Origin: Pseudomonas sp. KUIN-1
GTDB lineage: Bacteria > Pseudomonadota > Gammaproteobacteria > Pseudomonadales > Pseudomonadaceae
DNA: 64,000 nucleotides
Direction: 5' to 3'
Assembly: GCF_009176725.1 (NCBI RefSeq)
Contig: NZ_AP020337.1
Location: 5,754,001 to 5,818,000, forward strand
The stretch's first letter is position 1, and the number at the start of each line of letters is the position of its first letter. This document shows, piece by piece, positions 33,546 through 41,328 of this stretch. The notes under the pieces were generated by a model. The model was given only the letters and a program-made list of their open reading frames with translations, had not been told where the DNA came from and ran no database searches. The translations under genes were made by a program, and so were the position numbers.

Positions 33546-34124
33546 CTATCGACGGCTCGCCTTCCTCTCGCGCAGCATGGCCCTGCGACTCTCGATATGG
33601 TGCCTACGCGCATCCCTGAGTTTGTACTCTTCACGCAGCGCCTTGCGGTGAGCGTGATTGAACAGGAACTGCTCACGCATCTCCCGGTGACGCTTGCTGT
33701 TCAGCGACAAAAAGCCAAGCAACGGAAACAGCACACCCAATATCGAACTGATCACATCGACACGCCGACCAGGCAAAGCCCAGATCACCAGCACCGTAGC
33801 CAGGCAGATCGCCAGCAACGCCACCAACACCCACATCCCCCACAGCCGCCCTCTTGCCAGCAAAATGCCGCCAGCTGACATGATCAAACTGGTACCCATC
33901 ATGAGCCTGAGGGTATCCATGGAAGCATCGCGGTCATGAGCAAACCAGGCCTGTGTGACGATGCTTGTCGTGATGGCCAGCGAAAATATGCACATGAAGA
34001 TGGAAAACATGAACATCGGGAAATAGCGGGCGCGAAAGTTATACGGGGCGTAGAAATACATCAGTTTTGGGTCGAGAGGGCCTGGCTTGTTGCGGGATTG
34101 TCTGCCCAATTTTTTGGTCTTCAT
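33546..34124 (-). CDS. Hypothetical multi-spanning membrane protein
   Basis: 192 residues. After a short basic N-terminus (MKTKKLGRQSRNKPGP) come about four hydrophobic segments (FPMFMFSIFMCIFSLAITTS; LMMGTSLIMSAGGILLA; WVLVALLAICLATVLVIWAL; ISSILGVLFPLLGFLSL), then a very basic cytoplasmic tail of about 60 residues (KRHREMREQFLFNHAHRK and onward). No domain is recognised. It is the last gene at the distal end of the effector/immunity array, minus strand like the rest, and ends 24 bp past the second RsmX terminator. Its base composition is less AT-rich than the neighbouring array genes. An immunity role is possible by position only. Confidence 0.6.
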   Translation of the reverse strand: MKTKKLGRQSRNKPGPLDPKLMYFYAPYNFRARYFPMFMFSIFMCIFSLAITTSIVTQAWFAHDRDASMDTLRLMMGTSLIMSAGGILLARGRLWGMWVLVALLAICLATVLVIWALPGRRVDVISSILGVLFPLLGFLSLNSKRHREMREQFLFNHAHRKALREEYKLRDARRHHIESRRAMLRERKASRR

Positions 34125-34165
34125 TGCTGGGTAATGGCTCGTCTGCCAAGCGAACTGCTTAGCGC

Positions 34166-35023
34166 TTATTTCAACCGCAGCTGGACACGATTCGGAATCT
34201 TGTTCACAGAGCCTTTTTTCAGCATGGCATCACGGTAAATTGCGTAGTGAGATTTAGCATCGTTGCGCCGCCCCAACGCCCAGAGCGAGTCCGCGATATT
34301 AAGCTGCAGAGGAATCCTTTCCTGAGCCAGATCCAATAATTTCTCATAGACCTGCATGGCCCAGAGATGCTCCCCACCTTCCGCGAAGTAGAAACCAAGA
34401 TCATTGTAAGCCGCAATATTTTCCTTTACCGGATAGCACGCCATGTATGAAGGAACACCCATAAACAGCGTGTCGCTCAGCGAAAGCGCGCGGGACTTGG
34501 CAGAGGACAATGTTGACGCCTGATTTCTAACCTCCTGAGGCGAAGATCCTGATTTTGAAAAGTCAATCAAACGACCTGTAGTGTCTTTCCACGCGTTGCC
34601 AACCCATTCTCCGTCACATTGAATCGCGGAACCGAGATTTCTGGCGCAACCGCTCTCCAGAGCGATCACATCGCAGTAGGTTTGCTCGGAAATAATACGA
34701 TTGCCCTGTGGATCTTCGACATAGCCGAGCATTGTGCGCTGGATGAGAACATTCTTTTGATCCGGCGATACCATGCTGTTATCCGATCCTGCTACGACGC
34801 TTACCCCAGAATCGCCAATACCATCGGGTGGTGCATAGAGAAAGAAACGATGTGTGGGTGACGTATACTCCACATGGCTCCAGCCGCCGAATTTTTCGTT
34901 GAAATGACTGAAATGCAGCGCGCTACCGCCAATCCCGATAATATTGACTGGATCCGTGTCCGCGTGACATAGCATGGAGCATGAAAGAGATAGGGTCACA
35001 GCCACAATTTCACGATTAAACAT
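34166..35023 (-). CDS. Exported TPR protein, candidate T6SS immunity protein
   Basis: 285 residues with a signal peptide (AVTLSLSCSMLCHA). The N-terminal half is beta-rich (IIGIGGSALHFSHFNEKFGG; VLIQRTMLGYVEDPQGN; ISEQTYCDVIALESGC); the C-terminal third has TPR-like helices (AYNDLGFYFAEGGEHLWAMQ; LQLNIADSLWALGRRNDAKS). It is a paralogue of the frameshifted gene at 38538-39375 over its whole length. That paralogue sits 2 bp behind an orphan lysozyme-like toxin tip, so a periplasmic immunity role is inferred for the family. This copy has no adjacent toxin and its frame is intact. It is kept as a solitary gene with about 110 bp of AT-rich sequence upstream. Confidence 0.65.
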   Translation of the reverse strand: MFNREIVAVTLSLSCSMLCHADTDPVNIIGIGGSALHFSHFNEKFGGWSHVEYTSPTHRFFLYAPPDGIGDSGVSVVAGSDNSMVSPDQKNVLIQRTMLGYVEDPQGNRIISEQTYCDVIALESGCARNLGSAIQCDGEWVGNAWKDTTGRLIDFSKSGSSPQEVRNQASTLSSAKSRALSLSDTLFMGVPSYMACYPVKENIAAYNDLGFYFAEGGEHLWAMQVYEKLLDLAQERIPLQLNIADSLWALGRRNDAKSHYAIYRDAMLKKGSVNKIPNRVQLRLK

Positions 35024-35135
35024 TCAAACACCCTGTGATCGCAAAAACTCAAAAATCTGATAAAGAAGCGCCGATTAAGCATAGCGGACCCAAAAGCATT
35101 CGAATACAATTTATTGACGTGGCACTATTGTCATA

Positions 35136-35723
35136 TTAATAAATAGGCGTTTGAAATCTCATTCTCGCCATACAGTCTTTCAGCGACTCACTGTACAATT
35201 TATTCGTCATGGCACAATTCTTCCCTGCGTAATCCTTCCATAATGCGCCAAAATCGCCGTCCCCGCTAACGTATTGGAAAGCTTTGGCGTAATCCAAGGA
35301 TGTTACATTGTTACTTACCATCGAAACTGCTTTGTAGAACCCATCCCCCACAACGCCTGTATGAAGATAAATAATTTCGCTCAAGCGAAAGCTTGTGAAT
35401 TGTGATTTACAGGAAATAATTTCCACCGAAGACTCAGCACCCGAGTGCTTCAGGTCGTCACAATATCCCTCTTTTAACTTGACCCACACCTTCTGTGTGG
35501 ATAGCAGCTCGGACCTGGAGGACGAGTCCAGTTCAGAAAGCAACGACTTGTATTGCGCGTTCAATATTCTATCCAACCGGGCATAGGACGCTTGATTACA
35601 CGTGATAATATCCGGATTGGATACTCCGCTGACATTACAGTCGTTGTCAGCGAACGCAACACCCGTCAAGTTCAGAATACATAACCCCATAAACAATTTC
35701 TTTGCTGCGGTTAACGACACCAT
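35136..35723 (-). CDS. LprI-like (DUF1311) exported protein, candidate immunity
   Basis: About 195 residues from ATG 35723 (MVSLTAAKKLFMGLCILNLT), which gives a proper signal peptide; a longer frame to 35786 would bury it. The mature N-terminus shows the LprI/DUF1311 pattern, paired cysteines with regularly spaced aromatic and Arg/Lys residues: CNQASYARLDRILNAQYKSL, SRSELLSTQKVWVKLKEGYC, SVEIISCKSQFTS. LprI proteins are periplasmic lysozyme inhibitors, so in a T6SS locus carrying lysozyme-like effectors it is a natural immunity candidate. That role is an inference from family and position. The C-terminal extension (about 120-195) is not part of the LprI domain. Confidence 0.65.
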   Translation of the reverse strand: MVSLTAAKKLFMGLCILNLTGVAFADNDCNVSGVSNPDIITCNQASYARLDRILNAQYKSLLSELDSSSRSELLSTQKVWVKLKEGYCDDLKHSGAESSVEIISCKSQFTSFRLSEIIYLHTGVVGDGFYKAVSMVSNNVTSLDYAKAFQYVSGDGDFGALWKDYAGKNCAMTNKLYSESLKDCMARMRFQTPIY

Positions 35724-35818
35724 CTGCCATCTCCTGCCAGTACGAATTATAAAAAATACTATATTACCGAAGACAATTTGATCCATTGATGCAAAATAGC
35801 TCCTTTTTGCTTTCGTAT

Positions 35819-36754
35819 CTAATCTCCAAGTAGCCAGAACGATGTTCCAGAAATACGCACACGGTTACCCTTGATCAGATGGCCGTTGCTTCGCGAGCCT
35901 TCCGACGAATTAAAATATAACGTGGCCTTGTCTTGACTTACTGCAGCCGAAAAATTTCCAGCCTCTAGCGACAACACGGACTCTTCAAAGACCCAACCGG
36001 TAGTTTTTTTGCTTCCCGAATAGACCACATTAAAGTAGGAGGCATTACCATCACTATAATAGTCTTGCAACTCTACAATATCGCCCTTTACAAGATAAGC
36101 CTTTCTTTTAACAAAACTAGAAGAACCACTTTTATTAAAAAAATATGACTTTCCTACAACCACGCGCGCGCGTGCCTGCTCCATCGTGTTTTCCTTAACA
36201 ATCTTTGGCTCGGAACAAGATGTTTCATTGCAAATTTCAAGCTTTTGCAAGCGCTCTGAAAACTGCGTTCTTTTCTCGCAAAAATAATAATCTTTTTTTA
36301 TACGAGAATAGCAAACAGCGTCATCGTGCTTGATGGGACCATCATTGTAGCTACTTAAGATTTTTTCAGAGACAAAGTCCGGGCTCCCTATCGAACGCAC
36401 GACTGACTTTTTAAATTTATCTGTTTTTTGGTCAAAAACGAACAGGTAATAACTTTCATTAACAGAGTTTTCTGCATACTGGAGTGCAATAACACAAGGC
36501 TCTTCTTTTCCTACGGAGCCATAATAAGCAGACAGATCACCCTCTTGCTTTTCCATATCTAAGTCATAAACCTCCCCAGAGTCTTTAACCACCCCAATAC
36601 TTCCACTTTCAAACCGCAGGCTATTTTTATTACCAACACACTCAGCTCTTATTTTTTGCGTTACTCCTGACTTGATGAGTACGTCGTCAAATTGCGCGCA
36701 AGCTTGTACCGAGAAAAAAATTATTAGAGCCCTCCACGCTATAGAAAGCCTCAT
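35819..36754 (-). CDS. Exported SH3-like protein, candidate immunity
   Basis: 311 residues with a signal peptide (LSIAWRALIIFFSVQACA). The middle resembles a beta-sandwich (GVVKDSGEVYDLDMEKQEGD; SYYLFVFDQKTDKFKKSVVR) with four or more cysteines (EPCVIALQYA; EICNETSCSEPK). The C-terminal third (about 195-300) looks like a bacterial SH3 domain ending with WVFEESVLSLEAGNFS and a second small beta unit. Very AT-rich and codon-biased away from the host, so it is probably acquired. It follows a remnant of a Sel1-type gene, the order [Sel1]-[effector]-[immunity] of the intact unit at 40.6-45.4 kb with the effector lost, so an immunity role is a reasonable inference. Confidence 0.5.
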   Translation of the reverse strand: MRLSIAWRALIIFFSVQACAQFDDVLIKSGVTQKIRAECVGNKNSLRFESGSIGVVKDSGEVYDLDMEKQEGDLSAYYGSVGKEEPCVIALQYAENSVNESYYLFVFDQKTDKFKKSVVRSIGSPDFVSEKILSSYNDGPIKHDDAVCYSRIKKDYYFCEKRTQFSERLQKLEICNETSCSEPKIVKENTMEQARARVVVGKSYFFNKSGSSSFVKRKAYLVKGDIVELQDYYSDGNASYFNVVYSGSKKTTGWVFEESVLSLEAGNFSAAVSQDKATLYFNSSEGSRSNGHLIKGNRVRISGTSFWLLGD

Positions 36755-36813
36755 TTCATTGCCTCCTTGATCTTACTGACCTTCGAGACGGAGTGACTGG
36801 TCAGACCAGTTTG

Positions 36814-37068
36814 TTGCCACAGCAGCAAAAGCGGCCTCTGCAGAACCGTGCTCCGCATCATCTAGCTAGCTGTCCGATGCTGATACATAAAGTTGAGCTG
36901 ATGACTGAGTCTCCGTATCTAACTGATTAAAAACTCTCCTCGTTTAAAAGCTCTCGCAGACAGCGATAATTTACCGCCTGGGTCTTGGCATCAAGTACTT
37001 TTTCGAGCGACCAGTATTCAATATAGCTTAAGGTCCAGCAATCGCTATACTTGAATGTGAGTATAGTC
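36814..37068 (-). pseudogene. Remnant copy of the Sel1-protein gene
   Basis: Aligns over about 255 bp with 44765-45020 in the intact Sel1-type gene (shared CAGCAAAAGCGGCCTCTGCA; AGTTGAGCTGATGACTGAG; CAGACAGCGATAATTTACCG; AAGGTCCAGCAATCGC). It has no start or end, with substitutions and indels that destroy the frame. It represents the middle of the gene (DSYLDGAEQGSAEAAFAAAA region and upstream). It abuts the stop codon of the gene at 37067. A second Sel1 gene therefore existed here once, as expected if [Sel1-effector-immunity] blocks were repeatedly gained and lost. Confidence 0.8.
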
Positions 37069-37600
37069 ATTTGAAATCTTCGGCACTTTTAGACACGGTC
37101 TCCATGCCTTGATCAGCCTTCCTGCTAATAAACGCATAGCCACCTTCCTCACAGTTCTTCCTCAGTAACAATTTACCATCTTTCAAAACAGTCAAATAGC
37201 TAACAAATGCCTGCGCCAGCAAATATGTATATCGACCATTCTTAAATTTAATGATACCTTTGTTAACACTTCCTTCCGAAGCGTCCACCAAAAAGAACTT
37301 ACCCGCTGGAGGAGCTTTTTTATTTGGATACAACAACTCCATATTATCGGGCGTTCCATATCGATATTGAACATAACCAGAGCCCGGAGCTTCATTATTA
37401 GACGCACACACCGAGACAATCTTATTTCCAGGCAAAGGGCAACTAAAGTAAACGTCCTCCTCAGCTGTGCATAAAGTCATACCCAAACCGTCTACATCTG
37501 TCTGGCCTGCATCTAAGGGCCCAGCGCATAAACAAGCAATAACAGCAAATAGCGAAGTATTTAGACCTGACTTTCCGCTCCAACTGCATTTCATATTCAT
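37067..37600 (-). CDS. Exported hypothetical protein with a G8 tract at its ribosome-binding position
   Basis: 177 residues; a signal peptide (SLFAVIACLCAGPLDAG) follows a short charged start (MNMKCSWSGKSGLN). The mature chain is mostly beta-like with a few cysteines (TLCTAEEDVYFSCPLPGNKI; VSVCASN; RKNCEEGGYAFISR). No family recognised; export, size and position suggest a periplasmic immunity protein. The minus strand reads TTTTTTGGGGGGGG-TAA-ATG, so an eight-G tract occupies the Shine-Dalgarno position directly before the start codon; no other ribosome site is visible. ATG 37600 and the next ATG (37594) are both possible starts. Confidence 0.55.
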   Translation of the reverse strand: MNMKCSWSGKSGLNTSLFAVIACLCAGPLDAGQTDVDGLGMTLCTAEEDVYFSCPLPGNKIVSVCASNNEAPGSGYVQYRYGTPDNMELLYPNKKAPPAGKFFLVDASEGSVNKGIIKFKNGRYTYLLAQAFVSYLTVLKDGKLLLRKNCEEGGYAFISRKADQGMETVSKSAEDFK

Positions 37601-37742
37601 TTACCCCCCCCAAAAAAGTTAAAATTTATTTATCCTTGCCCGCCTTCGGCCGCACCCTCTCCCGGAAGCGGCAGCACAAAGATACTTTTTCAACGTTGCA
37701 GTAAAAACTCTTTTGTGAGTCGGTGTTGCTGAGGATTTAATA

Positions 37743-38153
37743 CTACTTCTCGGTTTCTAAACATTTTAGGTCTTTGATAGCAGACCCTTCAACTGGAATA
37801 ATGCAGGCTCTGCGCTGCTCGCCCGTTGGCGTCAGCGGCGTAAAACTAAGCACTAAATGAAGACCATCATTTTTAACAGAGATCTGCTCAAATCCAGCAT
37901 CGGCAAAGTCAGAATCAAAAGACTTGCCCTCAAAGCTGCAGAAACTCGAAACAGACAAAACTTTCCAATTATTTTCAGGGCTTACCACCTGTACTTCCAA
38001 GCAGCTATTATTGAAGGTTTTCACATATCGAACTACGTTAGTACCGACACGACCGACACCCACCTCTGAAACCGCCCCCAAGTCTGCTGCTACTGCAGAG
38101 GCACCGCCTACAGACAACACACCAAATATAAAATACACATTAAACATCTTCAT
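37743..38153 (-). CDS. Small exported protein, candidate immunity
   Basis: 136 residues with a signal peptide (MFNVYFIFGVLSVGGASAVA). The mature part of about 110 residues is predicted beta-rich with three cysteines (NSCLEVQVVSPENNWK; SSFCSFEGKSFDSD; RRACIIPVEG; KCLETEK). No family is recognised. It begins 4 bp after an orphan effector fragment (38157-38518) in the same direction, the position of an immunity gene relative to its toxin. A periplasmic inhibitor is therefore a sensible guess, no more. AT-rich relative to the chromosome. Confidence 0.55.
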   Translation of the reverse strand: MKMFNVYFIFGVLSVGGASAVAADLGAVSEVGVGRVGTNVVRYVKTFNNSCLEVQVVSPENNWKVLSVSSFCSFEGKSFDSDFADAGFEQISVKNDGLHLVLSFTPLTPTGEQRRACIIPVEGSAIKDLKCLETEK

Positions 38154-38156
38154 GCA

Positions 38157-38518
38157 TCACCTCAAATAATCAACACACTTATCGAATCGATCTTCAGGAA
38201 CTTTAAGCCATTTTGTCCTATCACTTCTTACAGAAGAGAAGGCCGACAGATTATTACTCGTCATATGCCTCTGAATGATAGCACTAGAACTCCCGGTATA
38301 ATCCCCTCGTTGTTGCTTCGCAACCTTCAAACCTGCCACGTTTTTGAACAAGTCTTGAACCTCAGCCTCAGCTATCAAAATTTTGATCTGTACTTGATAT
38401 TTAATACCAACACAAGTATCTTTATTTGGTGAGGTTTTAGGTGTATCTGCAGTAGACCGTTGGATAACTGACCTTTCCCGCAGCGCCTTTAAAGCCACCG
38501 AATCAAAACTGGTCTAAG
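38157..38518 (-). pseudogene. Orphan effector fragment homologous to the M23-like part of the intact effector
   Basis: The frame reads TSFDSVALKALRERS and then GIKYQVQIKILIAEAEVQDL, FKNVAGLKVAKQQ, matching residues 512-577 of the intact effector (PTSFDTVVMTSTG; SKYQVHVEIFTADAEVKEFL; KNTAGLKIGKQY). There is no start upstream; it begins inside the M23-like domain at about 38518. The last about 50 residues (MTSNNLSAFSSVRSDRTKWL ... FDKCVDYLR) diverge. It ends 3 bp before the next gene. It is a leftover of another effector of the same family whose N-terminus was lost; it can be read either as a displaced tip or as recombination debris. Confidence 0.75.
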
Positions 38519-38537
38519 GTGCTGACAGCACTTCATG

Positions 38538-39375
38538 CTACTTTGTGCGTTCAGCGACTCGCGAAGGAACCTTATTGCTTTTCCCGTTAGCATTCATAGA
38601 ATCAGCGTATTTCTTGTAGTATTTGACAGCTTCAGGAGTTTTTCCAGTATTCCAGAGCGAGTCAGCGATATTTAAAAACAACACTGTACGTTCGCCAATA
38701 GACTCAACTCTTCGATACATTCTAAGTGCGTCGCTATCATCACCCCCTTGAGCCAAATAAAACCCCAAGTCATTTAGCGCCTGTACATTTTCAACGCCTG
38801 AATAACAACTCGCATATGATTCAACACCCATGAACATTTGCTCTTTTATAGCGTCGGCCCTTAGGGTTGAACCGCGTACAGTCGAAATCGACTCGATCAA
38901 TTTTTGAGGATTTATTGTTTCTAGCTTTGGTTTAACATTTTCCCCGCCGTCTGTCGACCAAATAGAACCCTTCCAACTTCCAGAACAAACCTCGGCAGAT
39001 CTTGAGAGCAACACACAACCGCTATTAATTTCAACCATGTCACAATAGTTTTTTTTCAGTTTCCGTTACTTGCTCCGAATCGTAGAGCTTACCAAATATA
39101 GTTCTTTGAACCAGAGCATATCTCCCATCAGAAGACATGCTATCAGTATTTGCCCCTAGTCCTATCGAAGAGTCAGGAGCATTATTATACAAAGAAAAAC
39201 TCAAGTTCTCTTTTTTAAAATCTACTGTCTTCCAAACGGCAGACTTTTCATCCCACGAGGAAAAATTTAACCTGGAATCGCCAGCCCCATTCAAAATTAG
39301 ATCAGCAGCCTGGCAATTGGCAGCCATCAAAAACCAGCAAACAGCACTAGCAACTAAAAATCTCAAATTTGACAT
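38538..39375 (-). pseudogene. Frameshifted paralogue of the TPR immunity candidate
   Basis: Two frames together cover the paralogue at 34166-35023. The first (39375 to 39040) has a signal peptide (VASAVCWFLMAANCQA) and beta strands (LVQRTIFGKLYDSEQVTETE); the second (39038 to 38538) continues with MVEINSGCVLLSRSAEVCS, AMFMGVESYASCYSGVEN-type sequence and the TPR end (ALNDLGFYLAQGGDDSDALR). The break is at an eight-base A-tract on the coding strand (39049-39056): with seven A the frame reads TEKNYCDMVEINSGC, matching SEQTYCDVIALESGC of the paralogue. It begins 2 bp after the orphan toxin tip, as its probable immunity gene. Either decay, slippage or a base-call error. Confidence 0.8.
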
Positions 39376-39377
39376 AC

Positions 39378-40450
39378 TTATAACTCCGCCTTCAAGTGAT
39401 TATATCGAAGCAATGCATTGGTTATTCTTCTTCGAGCACCATACAAGTCTAAAACTTTTCGTTCATTAAAGTTATATGCTGCGCCCCATGTATCAACATC
39501 CCGGCTGACTGTTGGATTTTGAGCAAAAAAAGTGTCAAGAGCAGATCCCAAATCATCCTTCACATACCCGGGTCGATTTATATCGTGATCTAAAACTACA
39601 GCTTTTCCGAGAGAGCTCTTGCCCCCCCCCCCGCAGTAAAGTTATAGCCTGTGGGCTTCTTCGTTAAAGAACTACGCAACCTTTCTATAAAATTCATTAT
39701 TTGTATCTGTATATATGACGGACTTGCGATAGCGCAGGCCATCACTGAAACAGGCTGACAGTCAACCACCTTCCCAAATGTCGATTCACTGCAACCAATT
39801 TTTAAATTATCCTTCAGCGCCTGTCCTTCCAACTTTGCGCCACTAGCTCGAGCCGGCCCTTGATAATACATTTTCGTCGAATCACCTGTCTCATCCAACT
39901 TCCAGCCTTGAGAATCAAAGTATTCGACGTACGCCTCGGGGTGCTGATTTTTGAACTTTTTAACTTGTAACGGCAGCTCACCGCCACCGGACAAATTAAT
40001 TGTTTTCTGCATCGCGCCGGCAGTAATTATTTCGCTATCATAACTTTGTACTCCGTTAATTTTCGCCTCGTTTCCAGACATTACAACAATAATTTTTTTC
40101 TCCTCTTCCGTTATTTTTCCTTCTGAGACCAGGTCATCCCACTGAGGCGCACTCCCAAGCTCTTTGTCACCCGTATGCAATGGGCCATAGTGCGTCTTAC
40201 TGGAAGAAACCCAGCGGGTAGCCTTAACTATGGCGTTGCAAGCGCAGACTTTCTTAGCGCTAAATATTGAAATGAATTCTACGGGATGAAAATGCCATAT
40301 TAAACTTGAGGTCATCTTAGCTTTCCCTGACAACTCATTCCAAAATACATATTTATCAATGCGTTCTTTCTTATGCTTCAACGTCTTCGGCGATGTTGCT
40401 AACATTATATCCAGCTTGCTCCAGTTAGCAGAGTCTGCTTTATCCTTACA
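39378..40450 (-). pseudogene. Orphan toxin tip: lysozyme-like C-terminal domain, frameshifted at a G11 tract
   Basis: Starts without an ATG in KDKADSANWSKLDIMLATSP, TLKHKKERIDKYVFWNEL and LIWHFHPVEFISIF, copying residues about 723-783 of the intact effector, then switches to a different domain: VVMSGNEAKINGVQSYDSE, ITAGAMQKTINLSGGGELPL. The E-x-n-VQSYD-then-TAGxMQ pattern resembles lysozyme-like peptidoglycan hydrolases. An 11-G tract (39622-39632 on plus as C) shifts the frame to a stop (ARALSEKL). With 9 or 12 G the frame continues as GKSSLGKAVVLDHDINRPGY through WGAAYNFNERKVLDLYGARR to a stop at 39378. This is an exchanged effector tip, now orphaned; the cognate immunity candidate follows 2 bp later. 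Confidence 0.82.
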
Positions 40451-40579
40451 TAACCTGAAAAATCACAGCACGGCTTCCGAGCCAAAAAATAAGATGCTGC
40501 CGGAGCATTTCAAAATACGCTTACGACAGAAATTTTTGAAAACGCCCAACACGGAGAACCAAGCCTGTGAAGGTTAATA

Positions 40580-41326
40580 TCATTTAGCGATATTATTTAA
40601 CTTATCGTAGTCCAACCTATCAAACGCCGACTCCAAACTTTTCGCAACCACCTCAACATAAACAGGAGTGGTAATATTTGGATAATTAAAAACAGTAAAG
40701 ACGGTCGAATTTCCAAAACTATGGGAGTGCCCGCCACTCTTCACGATGGTGGTCGGAGAACTGTCACTTAATTCTTCTTGCACCTTATATACTCGCACTA
40801 GACCAATACCCTTAATTCGCGCCTCTTCAATTGACACATCACGAGGTGGATCCTGCAGCAATGGCGAAATATCGACTGAGTCAACTTCACCTTTCCACAA
40901 GTCAGAATACTTATAAATTAGCTGATCATAATCTGCCGTCAGTTTGCTATCCAGACCGCAGACAGCCTTATTTATTAGCAAACCGTTTTGTTCACTCCTG
41001 ATATTGCCATACACACAGTCGACTAAAACGTCACTGCCCACCCTTTTTACGGTGAGGTACGCTTCAAACTGACTGCGAGAGGCAAGATTCTCATAGTGCA
41101 GCGCTTTTTTCCCGCCAAAGTCAGTCAAATTTCTAGTGATTTCTCCTTTATCGCCCACTACACCTTTGATCAAAGCACTTCCGCCAGGCCAAAAAACTTT
41201 CAAACCTTGCGTCTTATTATCCACCTCATACGATTCGACGAGAGAACTATTCACCGAACCAGCGGCGTAAGCGTCCCCAAAAAAAATCGACAGCAGAGCA
41301 ATAACAATTTTCATATTCATATTCAT
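40580..41326 (-). CDS. Exported protein, probable immunity to the intact GH19-tipped effector
   Basis: 248 residues; a short repeat ATGAATATGAATATGAAA gives MNMNMKIVIALLSIFFGDAYA, a signal peptide with three alternative ATGs. The mature chain is beta-rich (GLKVFWPGGSALIKGVVGDK; FEAYLTVKRVGSDVLVDCVY) with two Cys and a His/Gly loop (KSGGHSHSFGNSTVFTV). It starts just after the effector stop codon (TGA then ATATG), so it is translationally coupled to the effector. Immediate position downstream of a peptidoglycan-degrading toxin, plus export, makes a periplasmic immunity protein the best reading. No family was recognised. Confidence 0.65.
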   Translation of the reverse strand: MNMNMKIVIALLSIFFGDAYAAGSVNSSLVESYEVDNKTQGLKVFWPGGSALIKGVVGDKGEITRNLTDFGGKKALHYENLASRSQFEAYLTVKRVGSDVLVDCVYGNIRSEQNGLLINKAVCGLDSKLTADYDQLIYKYSDLWKGEVDSVDISPLLQDPPRDVSIEEARIKGIGLVRVYKVQEELSDSSPTTIVKSGGHSHSFGNSTVFTVFNYPNITTPVYVEVVAKSLESAFDRLDYDKLNNIAK

Positions 41327-41328
41327 AT

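Noticed and set aside
40405..40450. Start of the orphan tip at an ATG near 40405
   Set aside because: Homology to the effector continues upstream in frame (KDKADSANWSKLD) with no start codon or ribosome site, so the ATG is internal; the fragment is a cassette, not a gene with its own start.
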